From: Falciphora oryzae
Taxonomy: Eukaryota > Ascomycota > Sordariomycetes > Magnaporthales > Magnaporthaceae
Direction: 5' to 3'
Assembly: GCA_000733355.1 (NCBI GenBank)
Contig: JNVV01000006.1
Coordinates: 41,448 to 105,447 of the forward strand
Length of the DNA: 64,000 nt
Part shown: positions 44,123-54,131 of the stretch, one piece after another
Numbering within the stretch: position 1 is the stretch's first letter
How the letters are laid out: each line of letters begins with the position of its first letter
The notes under the pieces: generated by a model
The model's database searches: none
Seen by the model: only the letters and a program-made list of their open reading frames with translations
Told to the model about the DNA's origin: nothing
Position numbers and translations under genes: made by a program

Positions 44123-45751
44123 CAGGAGCAGCAACAACATGTATCACAGGATCAGCAACAGGCAGGGGCTAAGCAATTGGCCAAGGAAGAATCTGGAAGG
44201 CTCGAGGCTTCAAACAACAGGCCATCAGCGGAAACCAAGACAGGGGAAGATGTCGATGGTGACGAGCTGAACGGGAAGGCTGTCAATAGGAGCAGCGAGG
44301 AGATCTTCGAGGCATCAAAGTCAGAAACGCCGGGTCCGACCAGGACAAAGGACGGGACCGTAAGAGACTCGTTCTTCAAGGACGACACAGTTGAGACCAA
44401 GAAGATTACCCTTACCCCGAACCTTTTACGGGACGACGGGGCTCCGAGAACGTCGAGCGAGTCCAGGGAGCTTAAGCAGAGACCCAGCCTTGATAAACTC
44501 GAGAAGGACAACATCCTCGGCAAGGACGACAAGCGCAAGAAGGACAAAAAGGACAAGGAAAAGAAGCCCAGCGCGATCCGGAGCTTTTTCACCAGAGGAG
44601 GCAAAAAGAAGTCGGCCGACGACGACGACGAGCCGCTTGGCAAGCGGTCGATGGACAGCAGTACAGACAATGGGCACGGCAGGGAGCTCGAGGATGTTGA
44701 CGACGGGCAATCCCCTGACAAGGCGTCCGCTCCGCAACGACAACCGAGCAAGCTGCAGAAACAGCCTCGCACAGAGCCGTCGCCGACGCGGAAGCCCGGT
44801 CCCTCTGTGCGCGAGGCTGCCCCCGATGCCTCGACAGTCAACAACGTCGCCAATGTCCCTCCAGCCACCATGCGCATAGTTGACGAGGCTGCGCAAGACA
44901 GCCGAGACATTGCGTCACGGCCTGAGAATGCGAGGGAGGCCGGCAGCCAGAGATCGGCGATGGCAAGGATCGCGCCGTCCAGGACACAGGACGGTGACAG
45001 CTCGTCTCAGAGAGTGACTAGTGCCAAGACACGCGCCCCTCTGGACGACTCGGACTCGGGCGAAGACGACGCGGCCGGGCCGCGGCCGAGACGCGCCGCA
45101 CAATCTGGGGATGGGCGGGAGGAAACTCGGGGGCCGCGACAGCAACAGAACCTCGGTGGCGCTCCGATGGAGTCGTCGGCACCAACCGAGGCGCAGGCAG
45201 TGGTCGAGCGGATGGGCGGGTCACCAGTCCAGATATCCCCCGTGAATTCCAACAACCCACCAGCGCTTATGGGTGACACGTCGAGCCAGGAAGACCAGTC
45301 GTCGCCTATATCATCACCTTCTCCCGAGCCTCTCGACGGCGACGAAGGCAGCAGCGCTCGGCACCGGAAGGAGGACTCAGTCACGACGTCGACGTCGACG
45401 ACGACAAGCTCGGCGTGGAACGACACTAGCCTGCGTGCCTTTTTCGATTCGGGCTCAGACATCCGCGACATGCTTGTTGTGGTTTACGACAAGTCGGATG
45501 TGGCACCGGCCGGTCCGGATCATCCAGTCGCAGGCACCCTATTCAGAGAGCAAAATGCCAAGCTAGCAGAGATCACCACTGTAAGTTAACCCCTCTCCAT
45601 TCCTACTAGTCATTCCAATGCGCCCTGTTTTTGCCTTGACCCCCGTCTGATCGTTCTCTAACACAATTGGTGATTTCCCTCCTATCAGCAACTGGACAAC
45701 ATGCTGGGCGACTGGCTCGCTAGGAAGCAGAGGCTCAGAGGAGCCGTTTAG
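42158..45751 (+). CDS. Bud14/Tea4-like SH3 cell-polarity protein
   Basis: Polarisome-linked scaffold at hyphal tips; Bud14/Tea4 proteins recruit PP1 phosphatase and regulate formins and microtubule-guided growth. Six exons are read: 42158-42185, 42407-43030, 43220-43603, 43683-43756, 43817-45580 and 45689-45751, 978 residues. The N-terminus (MTRPEIIRAD) joins ENLRSPRVSWG. The SH3 domain is in exons 3-4 (FEFVYALHTFVATVEGQ, TMVLLDDSNSYWWLVRVV, IGYLPAEHIETPTERLARL). It is followed by AMRRRKAKGVTF, whose KGVTF fits a PP1-docking RVxF-like motif. A polyglutamine tract follows (43988-44137). The rest is long, charged and disordered, and the protein ends with a conserved helix (QNAKLAEITTQLDNMLGDWL). 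The 189-nt third-exon intron is inferred because an in-frame TAG at 43213-43215 would otherwise end the protein. Confidence 0.87.
43988..44137. repeat. CAG/CAA repeat coding a polyglutamine tract
   Basis: Fifty codons of CAG/CAA, interrupted by two GAG/GAA-type Glu codons and one CGG Arg, giving about 47 glutamines. It lies inside the Bud14-like frame just after the conserved SH3 and KGVTF region. Mixed CAG and CAA codons suggest moderate age and selection for the amino acid rather than a pure slippage array. Confidence 0.95.
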
Positions 45752-47006
45752 CAGTGGCTGCCGCGGCAAGCAGTACCGGCCCCTCGAGTGCACCAACGAA
45801 CGACGACTCCATTTCTTTTCGGGGTTTCTTGTAGCCATCAACGGTCACCCCAGCCATTGACCCTTTATCATCACCATCTTCTTTGTAACGAGACTTGCGG
45901 TTTTTCTTCTTCCTTGGCTTGGGCAGCCGACCCCTCTCCTTATGTTGGTGTTCCACTTTTTTTTCATTCTTCTGGAATGCCGGCTTCTCTCCCTCGATTG
46001 GTTTTTGCACCGAGATACTCCAACTTGTATTCTTGAGTTGTTCACTTTTCTCGATTCTTATCCCTCACATTATTCGGGCTAGATTATCACCAAAAATGGA
46101 GGCAATGAGAAGGAAACGGACAGGAAACAAATAAGTCGTGGCGGCTCTGAGGACAGTCGGATTGTATGGAGCGTTATGGTGGCCATGATTTGAATGATAC
46201 GAGACTTATGTATGGCCTGGGGATTCTGGGTGTCATCGAGACCCATGCCCGGCAGACATTCATATACTTGAGAAATACATACGATTGGTCGGTGCTGATG
46301 CCTTTGGTGTTCAGACAGATTGACAATGGGTGTTGCTGCTCTGGGCGGCTTGGAGGACACAAAGACGGGAGCAAGCTCCAGATCTTCCAGGAAAGGTTAG
46401 CCCCTAAGTGCATGGTGTGATTTATACCGAGACGCTCCTGAAGGTGGGGGAATAGAAGAAGAATTAAACCCGCAAAGACAAAAAGCCATCTGAATGTCCA
46501 AAACATTCCTGAGACGAACAGGGACGGAGGCGGGAGCGAGCCATCTGCCTGGGCCTTTTGCTGAAGTGCCGATTAGATAAGCATGGCGTCTTTGAGCGCG
46601 CGTCGAGGTGTCGTGTTGTCTCCAGGCGGGGGTTGTCTGAGACACAAGGCAAATAGACTGTTACGAGTAATAGAAAAAAGATTGAGAAAATAAGGAAAAT
46701 GGCATAGCTTCTTTGAATTGGCAGGGCCAAATGAAAATAATTGTCGTCTTCAGAGAAGACATCGAGACCCACGAAAGCAGCGGCCCCCTGCGCCCACGTC
46801 CAGGAGAGCGACCGAGACCCCACACCTCACCAACCCCCACTTTTAGCCACCAAGCACGGGCAGCACGACTTTCGAGAGAGCGGCAAAGCCTGTTTGTGGC
46901 TCCTTACCTGAAGTGCTGCGAATCGCCGAGAGACTCGATTGTCAATCCGCACCACCCACCCCGACGCCCAGCCCAAAACTTGGCGGATTCCCGCAGCGAA
47001 CGACAC

Positions 47007-47040
<34 letters not shown>

Positions 47041-47543
47041 GACGAGCCGATTCCGTGTCGAGGTTGGCCTGGTCGCGATCGACAGCACGCCGCCGCTGAA
47101 CTTGGGCGCCGCCGACGACGAAGGAACGACGCCTGTGTGATTTCTGCTTGATTGATTGCTCTCGTGCGTGTGTGGCGTGGGCCGTTTTAGGCCGCCCGCA
47201 CGTCGCCCACGCGCCATTCGCACCCGCTGGAACGAGTCTGGTAGGACAACAGCGCCGCCGACGACGATAACGACGACGACGACGCGACAGACAGCAACCA
47301 ACTGCCAGCAGACCGATTCCGGCGCCGCCGACAAAGGCGCGACCGGCCGAGACCGTGCACAAACAAACCCCGAGCGCTCGCTGCTGCCCATCTTGCGGCC
47401 AAACTCCCATCCATGGCGATTGCCGGATAAAAAGGGTGCATCCCGCGCAAAGACGCACGCACGTCCTGCCAACCAGCCTACGACACCCCTCCATCTCTCC
47501 GCCCCGAACCCGCGAGCGGCCGGCCGCCGCTTCCCCTCCCGCC
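45752..47543. other. Intergenic, 1.8 kb, palH upstream region
   Basis: No supported gene. It contains a 30-nt A tract at 47010-47039 and a C/G-rich leader before palH in which the palH frame stays open without an ATG. The Bud14-like 3' UTR lies at its left end. Confidence 0.55.
47010..47039. repeat. Poly-A tract, 30 nt
   Basis: Run of 30 A on the plus strand about 500 nt upstream of the palH start. Confidence 0.95.
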
Positions 47544-50060
47544 ATGGAGGCACGACAGCTTGTTCCAACTAGCGGCGACGATGGACGCACGTCGAGGGCC
47601 CGGCTTTGCCAGGCCGTGAACCTGCCTGCCAACGGCGTACTGGTCATGCCTGGAGGCGAGGTTATCACGCTCTCGAGCCCTGCCGCCTACAAACCATCGT
47701 GCACCCCAAATACCCAGCCCGCCATTATTGCTGGCGCCGGCGGCAATGGTGTCGGCGTCGACGACGCCACGGGCCTCGGTGGTTCCCATGTCGTCGATTT
47801 GCGTGACCCTTTTTTCGCATCCACATTCCCGCAATGCTACGCTCTCGCTGCCACCACCGTGGTCGCATACACCCTGGTTATCATGCTAGTCATCACCCCT
47901 CGCTCTTTCCTCGACGGCGGCGTTGTGGTCCTGGGCCGCCGCGGCTTCACCAGCGGTGGCTCCGGGTCCGGCACCATTGGTGGCCGACCCTGGCTCCAGA
48001 AAGTTGCCGCGCTCACCGTCGCCATCTCTCTCACCATTGCAACGTCCAACACGTACAGGATGGCCGAAGAGCAGTATGCGTCCGGCTACCAGGACGCCCG
48101 GCAGCTGCAGGACGAAATCCTCAACGGAACCGAGCTCAAGATCATCCGCATCATCTCCGACACCTTCCTCTGGCTCGCGCAGGCCCAGACGCTCATCCGC
48201 TTATTCCCGCGGCAGCGGGAAAAGGTCATCATCAAGTGGACAGCTTTTGCCTTGATCACGCTGGATCTGATCTTCGACTCGCTCAACAGCTTCCACTACA
48301 CCGGGCCCAACAACTCGAGGCCTGGCAATTTCAAGGATGCCATCCCCGCCCTCAGCTACGTGTTCCAGCTCGCCCTCGGCGTGCTGTACGCAGCTTGGGT
48401 CATTTACTACTCGCTAATGAAGAAAAAGTACGCATACTACCACCCGCAGATGAAGAACATCTGTCTCGTCGCCATCCTCTCTCTCTTTGCAATCCTCGTC
48501 CCTGTGGTCTTCTTCATCCTGGACATTGCGAAGCCCGAATTCACCGGGTGGGGCGACTACGTCCGGTGGGTCGGGGCGGCCGCGGCCAGCGTCATCGTCT
48601 GGGAATGGGTCGAGCGCATTGAGGCTCTCGAGAGGGAGGAGAAGAGGGATGGGATCTTGGGCCGCGAGGTGTTTGACGGCGATGAGATGCTGGAGCCGCC
48701 CTCGGACTCGACCTGGCCGCGACGCAACTGGACTGAAAAGCCTCCGGGCGGCGGCGGCGACTACGACAGCGGTGACGGTAGCGACGACGGCGGTGAAGGT
48801 GGCATCCGACCGCGAAAGAGGGCGGCGGCGACGGCTCACGCGCGCGCCCGGGCCCGTCGCGACGGACCGACTGCCAGCGGGCGGAGCAATATGTGGCCGT
48901 CGGTTTCGTCGATTGCTCAGCGATATCGGTCGCGGCCTAACAACAAGGACGACGGCGCCGTGCCCGATGCCGGGCCGAGCCGTCCAGCGGCCAACCACAG
49001 CAGGCCGGCAGCGAGGTTCCTCCAACCGCCGCTGTGGCCGTCTCGGCCACCCCCGGCAGTAACGCCTGTCAGCCGAACCGACACGGCGAGCGCAGACAGC
49101 ACTGTCTACGCCATTCGCTATCATCCTTTGACCGAGACAACTACGAGGACAACGGCGCATCCAACGCCGCCGCCTCACCACCTGACCCCAGAGCGGCAAC
49201 AGCGGCAGCAAACCCCGAACGGCCAAGCATCCCCCCAGCATCCTGACCCTGGTGTCCCACACCACCCCTCGACACAAGCTTCAGCTCTGCGCTCACCGAC
49301 ATCTTCTCAGCCGCAAACCCTTCAGCTACCCCGCTCACAACAGGTCCCCCAGTCATCACGACCAGAAACACGGAACGGCAACAGGTCCAGTGTGGGCAAC
49401 TCTCAGGCCGGCATCGGTGAGCCTGTCCCAGATGCGCCAAGCGATGCGGCACCGGAGCCGATCGATGTAGGCGGTGGTGGAAGCAGTAATGACGAGCAGG
49501 GCGGGACAACAAGCAGGTGGCGGGCACTAGCCATAACTCTTCCGCGCCGCAAAACGCCGATTTCTGACGCAGAAGCGTTGTCTCCGCCACTACCCAGCCA
49601 TGGGTCTCGGTCTCGACAGTCGCAGGTACAGCGCGGGGCGCAGGGCAACAGATGGGACCTACGCACGCGCATGGAGGACTTCGCGGCGACGCAAGCCGAA
49701 AGGATCCGCGAGAGGATCAGACCGACGCCAGACACGGACAGCCTGCCGGTCACGGTGATACCAGCACCGCCGCGCAGAGGTGCTGCGTTGGCCCAGCTTC
49801 TTGAGGAAGAGGAATCGCAGCAGGCCCAACCGCTAGTAACACAGAGCCCGCAGCCAGGCATGGACCACAACGGTTCCGACTCGCCAAGATCGCCAGCCAG
49901 GCCTTGGCGCAGGAACAGTGCCGGCTCGGCCAGCTCGTCACCAAGAGCGGAAGGCAGCTGGTCCGAGCCTCGCGAGGCTGCGCCCTTGATGGGGCCGCCG
50001 GCCAGGATACGAGCGGGCGTGACACAAGGCCCGTCGCGCGAGGGGCCGCCGGTGCCATAG
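47544..50060 (+). CDS. palH: pH-response sensor PalH/Rim21
   Basis: Seven-span plasma-membrane sensor of neutral-alkaline pH that signals through the arrestin PalF and ESCRT to activate PacC. The intronless frame gives 838 residues from the ATG at 47544. The extracellular N-terminus (about 1-95) ends with VVDLRDPFFASTFPQCYALAA. Seven hydrophobic segments lie at roughly 96-118, 150-170, 200-222, 232-252, 270-292, 305-326 and 338-358, with conserved KIIRIISDTFLWLAQAQTLIRLFPRQREK and ALGVLYAAWVIYYSLMKKKYAYYHP. The long cytosolic tail (365-838) is Ser/Pro/Arg-rich and disordered. Length and order of parts fit fungal PalH. The frame stays open upstream but no ATG occurs there, so the chosen start is the first ATG. 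Confidence 0.94.
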   Translation: MEARQLVPTSGDDGRTSRARLCQAVNLPANGVLVMPGGEVITLSSPAAYKPSCTPNTQPAIIAGAGGNGVGVDDATGLGGSHVVDLRDPFFASTFPQCYALAATTVVAYTLVIMLVITPRSFLDGGVVVLGRRGFTSGGSGSGTIGGRPWLQKVAALTVAISLTIATSNTYRMAEEQYASGYQDARQLQDEILNGTELKIIRIISDTFLWLAQAQTLIRLFPRQREKVIIKWTAFALITLDLIFDSLNSFHYTGPNNSRPGNFKDAIPALSYVFQLALGVLYAAWVIYYSLMKKKYAYYHPQMKNICLVAILSLFAILVPVVFFILDIAKPEFTGWGDYVRWVGAAAASVIVWEWVERIEALEREEKRDGILGREVFDGDEMLEPPSDSTWPRRNWTEKPPGGGGDYDSGDGSDDGGEGGIRPRKRAAATAHARARARRDGPTASGRSNMWPSVSSIAQRYRSRPNNKDDGAVPDAGPSRPAANHSRPAARFLQPPLWPSRPPPAVTPVSRTDTASADSTVYAIRYHPLTETTTRTTAHPTPPPHHLTPERQQRQQTPNGQASPQHPDPGVPHHPSTQASALRSPTSSQPQTLQLPRSQQVPQSSRPETRNGNRSSVGNSQAGIGEPVPDAPSDAAPEPIDVGGGGSSNDEQGGTTSRWRALAITLPRRKTPISDAEALSPPLPSHGSRSRQSQVQRGAQGNRWDLRTRMEDFAATQAERIRERIRPTPDTDSLPVTVIPAPPRRGAALAQLLEEEESQQAQPLVTQSPQPGMDHNGSDSPRSPARPWRRNSAGSASSSPRAEGSWSEPREAAPLMGPPARIRAGVTQGPSREGPPVP

Positions 50061-50540
50061 CGACTGCCAGGGCGAGCTCCTGTCTTCTTTTCTGATTTGC
50101 CTGGCCAAGACTTGTTCACGGAGTTTCGGGCGTTGCTGGGTGTTTTTGTCTTTTTTAATGATGTGTATATGCTACATGATACCTGATCATTCACGGCGCT
50201 CTGGCTTTCCAAAGGGGGAGGTTGCTTGTTTTCACGTGTAATCTGGGCATCGGACACACATCCAACTGTGTCAGCTACGCGACCCGCCGAGAAGGACGAC
50301 AGGCACTGGTGCACGCACCGGCCCGTTCTACACTTGGGGTTCTTTTCGGCTAGGTATCTAGTGACTTGGAGATTACTCAGGGCTCTTCTGGCGGTACGAT
50401 GCTCTGAGCAAAATATATCCACTACGCCCTATTCCTATTTATTTACTTTGTTTGCTTCACATTGCTACTGTTGGGTGGTGACAGATGCCCACAGGCGCGG
50501 GCGGGCCGCGATGGGAGCACCAAAAACAGCCCGCCGCCCT

Positions 50541-50594
50541 TTTTATATATATATATTTATTATTATTATTATTATTCTTCTTCTTCTTCTTCTT
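50541..50594. repeat. TA/TTA/TTC compound microsatellite
   Basis: Run of (TA)n, then (TTA)n and then (TTC)n in the palH 3' region, about 54 nt. Confidence 0.9.
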
Positions 50595-51198
50595 CTCTGA
50601 AGAAATTTTCGGCAGGGAATCTTAGGTGCGGGATCCAATAGGGATCCAATAGGGGGGAAATCACGGCATGCAGGTCCCCCTGCAATTTGGACATCAAGAA
50701 CCCACCAGCAGCAGCCCCTGGCAGGGACGTGGCATGTACACGCAGGTATCTGACCCCCTGGCTCAAGGCGCCGTCGGTGACTGGCTGGCACTGCCCTCCG
50801 ATGCAGGTACACGGAGCGACACTCAGCACGCAGCACCGCAAATTTGACATTTGAGTTGAGCCAGACCGCCGCCTGCCAGCTCAGTCGCCCACCTGAGCGC
50901 ACGAGGCTTGGCACGGTACTTAGGAGCTCCAGACAGCGCCTTCCTTTCCCATTAGCACATGCACAATGCGGTGCGTGCATGTGCAGACCCGTGCGCCCAG
51001 GCAGGGCCATTGATTTGCTCTCGACCAATTCATTGTTTATCTTGTCCGACAGACTCCTGCCCCGGCACCCAGCACCAGCACCACCTTCCGCCCTTCCCTC
51101 ACCTCGCTGCCACCCGCACCGACCTCGCCGGCCACCTTGGGCTCGTTAGCCACGCCACCATCTCGTCGCTGTCTCGTCTGCTGCTCCAACAACAGGGG

Positions 51199-51223
51199 AA
51201 AAAAAAAAAAAGAAAAAAAAAAA
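51199..51223. repeat. A-rich tract in ceramide synthase leader
   Basis: Two runs of A separated by one G, ending 9 nt before the ceramide synthase start codon at 51233. It is probably part of the 5' untranslated leader. Confidence 0.85.
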
Positions 51224-51232
51224 GGGCCCGGC

Positions 51233-52716
51233 ATGGCGACCTCGGAGCCGTTCCCGCTGCTCAGCACCTCAGCCGACCTCCACAGCGCCGCTGACCATGG
51301 CGCCGCCTCGGCCGCCCGCCGACGCAGACAGTCCAGCGGCCTGGGCTCGGAGCTGCGCGTCGGCGACACGGGCGCCCCGGGCCTGGCCACCAGCATTGCC
51401 CACCTGCACCAGGGCGGAAAGGTAATCGGAGAAACCAAGAAGCACCGGTGGCGACAGACAGAACTAACCAACCCAACCCACCCAGGACTCCAAGCGCGGC
51501 TCCCGGCGGCGCAAGGCCCGGTCCTACGCCCGCAGGGTCAAGCAGTTCGCCACCAAGCACACGTGGGTGCTGCCGCTCGCCATCCTAGCCTGCTTCCTGT
51601 CGCTCTACGCCGCCAACCCGACCGAGGCCAACCCGGTCCACCACTTCATCTTCCTCTCGTACCCGCTCGAGCCCGAGCCCGGCCATACGGGCCCGCGCCA
51701 GTACGGCAAGGGCCGCTGGGACATCGCCTTTGTCGTCTTCTACACGGTCGTCCTATCCTTCACCCGCGAGTTTATCATGCAGGAGCTGCTGCGGCCCCTC
51801 GCCCGCTACGCCGGCGTGCGCTCGCGCGGCAAGCAGGCCCGCTTCATGGAGCAGGCCTACACGGCCATCTACTTTGGCATCCTCGGGCCCGCCGGCATGT
51901 ACGTCATGAGCCGCACCCCGGTCTGGTACTTCAACACCCGCGGCATGTACGAGAACTTCCCCCACCGCTCCCACGACGCCCTCTTCAAGTTCTACTACCT
52001 GTTCGAGGCCGCCTACTGGGCCCAGCAGGCCCTCGTCCTCGTCCTCGGCATGGAGAAGCCGCGCAAGGATTTCAAGGAGCTGGTCGGCCACCACATCGTC
52101 TCGCTCGCCCTGATCGGCCTGAGCTACCGTTTCCATTTCACCTACATGGGCCTGGCCGTCTACGTCACCCACGATATCAGTGATTTTTTCCTCGCTGTAA
52201 GACCCCCCGATTCCCCGTCTCCGCCTCGCGCATGGGTCCGTGCATACACAACCCCGTAAACACATACAAAAGTCAACGCATCCCGACTTACATACTCTCC
52301 CTTGCTCGCTGCAGACGGCAAAACTGCTCAACTACATTGACCATGTCCTGATGGGGCCCTACTTTGTCACCTTCATGGGCGTGTGGATCTACCTGCGCCA
52401 CTACATCAACCTGCGCATCATCTGGAGCCTGCTTACCGAGTTCAAGACCATTGGACCCTACGAGCTCAACTGGGAGACGGAGCAGTACAAGTGCTCGCTC
52501 TCCCAGGCCATCACCCTGTCCCTGCTCTCCTCTCTCCAGGCCCTGAACCTCTTTTGGCTGTTCTTCATCGTCCGCATCGCCTACCGCTTCACTTTCAGCG
52601 ACAATGTGAGAGATGACCGCTCCGAGCCCGACGAGACTGAGGTCGAGGACGCGCCGCCCGTCGCCGCGGCCACCGGGTCGGCATCCAATGGCGCTGCGGC
52701 CAAGAAGAGGAAATAA
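51233..52716 (+). CDS. Ceramide synthase (LAG1-type, TLC domain)
   Basis: ER-membrane sphingosine N-acyltransferase that joins a fatty acyl-CoA to a sphingoid base, making (dihydro)ceramide. Three exons (51233-51421, 51486-52196, 52315-52716) code 433 residues. After a disordered head, a basic stretch (SRRRKARSYARRVKQF) precedes the first span. The TLC domain spans roughly 130-390. The catalytic Lag1 motif follows at about 264-295 (GHHIVSLALIGLSYRFHF and THDISDFFLA), with the two invariant histidines near 265-266. A WYFNTRGMYENFPHRSH segment and six to eight spans are visible. The C-terminus is acidic with a lysine-rich end (KKRK), a possible ER-retrieval signal. The ATG lies just after an A-rich leader. 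It shares a pathway with LCB2 in this window. Confidence 0.95.
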
Positions 52717-54131
52717 GCCGCTCTCTCCCATGGCGCGCCCTGAGGCTGCCGCCGCTCGGCCCCCTCGCCGCGTCCCGTGAGACTGATTCGAGAGTTGGGT
52801 GGGCGGCGACGGCCATATGGCGCTGGACCCGGCAGGAGAAGCCGCTGCCTCGTCCATGTTTTCCCGCTCCGGCATCGCTCGGCTTGCTCTCGAAACCTGT
52901 TGAACGCACAATTGGTCCTCCTGGCGCCGGCCCTGTCTTGGCGCCTTGGTTCGACCCCACTGTGCCTCAGTACTCGGACGCGCACCTGCACAGGCATATA
53001 CGCACACACGTCGTCTGGTCTGGCCTCGCATCTGCCACCCCGACCATGTTTCATGCTGTGCGCACGGCATGACACGCTCGCCAAAAGAGAGGAGGGCATG
53101 TCGCTCACACGTTCACGCCTCCAGGCGTTCATGCGTGTGTTGGCCTGCGTTCGGGGCAGTCCAGTCATGAATATTGAGATAGGACCCAACGGGGAGACAG
53201 CATATCAACGTCTTCTCTATTCCTTTCACCCCTCACCACCACGGCCCGACCTTGATAGTACTGTTGATGATTATTATGAGGCGTCGTTTTGTTCATGCAC
53301 ACAGCATTACACCTTGGCTTAGCCCGCACCACGTAGCAAGATTTAATCCATCCGAAGGACGCCGCCTTGATCCCTGCTTCTTATCTTTTTTTTCGTCTCC
53401 TGCGTCTTTTTGCTCTTTGGTGCCCCAGTGGGTTGACGGGCCTGACCAGGCGACACACCGCCATCTGCCGCGGCTGATGAATGGATCCGCACGGCTCGCC
53501 GGAACGTCGCATGGCAGGGCTTGCATGTCCCTGACGCGGTCCCTGACCGCCACACTCGTCTGCACTCGCGTTGGTCATCAGGCTCCCCTTTCCATGCTTT
53601 TGCAAGCCGGCCTTTGCTCGTTATCCCGTGCTGGAGAAATGACAGACCAAATCTTTACATTTCATAACAATGGCCCATCAATGACCCATCAACCACACAC
53701 CGCTCGCCGCCATCTCCGCATACCTAGACCTACATCTCAAAAAGGCCTAGCTATCACATGTAGACTCCTATAACCAAATCCAGCGCCACCCCCCATGCAT
53801 ACCATACATAAGGCGTAAATTGATCTTCGTGGCTCATGAGCGCCTGCCCTGCTCCATGGCAACGGCGTGATCGGGGCTCGTCGTGTCGCAGCATTCGCGG
53901 CAGGTCTAGAGAAACCACCCGTCTCCACCATACGGAGAGAAGTGGTAGAATGGGCCGAAACGTGAGGTAAAGGGAAAGGAAGAGAAAAAAAAAAAAAAAA
54001 AAAAAAGGGGTGGAAAACCAGGGATGGAAATGGAGAGAAAAAAAAAAAAAAAAAACAAAGGCGGGTGAGAAGAGTGATGACAAGAAATGAAAAACGAGAA
54101 GAGAAAAAAAACCATCAGGCTAAAACTCCGT
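52717..54131. other. Convergent intergenic region
   Basis: Shared 3' flank of ceramide synthase (+) and the HMT1-type transporter (-), with two poly-A tracts near 53985-54055. No gene seen. Confidence 0.6.
53985..54055. repeat. Pair of poly-A tracts
   Basis: Runs of A at 53985-54006 and 54038-54055 on the plus strand near the 3' end of the minus-strand ABC gene. Confidence 0.9.

Larger units (their letters stand above)
50061..51232. other. Intergenic between palH and ceramide synthase
   Basis: No supported gene. It contains a TA/TTA/TTC microsatellite (50541-50594), a tandem 11-bp repeat (about 50631-50652) and the A-rich leader of the ceramide synthase gene. Confidence 0.6.

Noticed and set aside
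43866..44147. Poly-Leu and poly-Ala/Val frames on the minus strand
   Set aside because: They are the antisense readings of the CAG/CAA repeat of the Bud14-like gene.
52900..52990. GGTTCGACCCC string after the ceramide synthase stop
   Set aside because: No A box or stem structure; not a tRNA.
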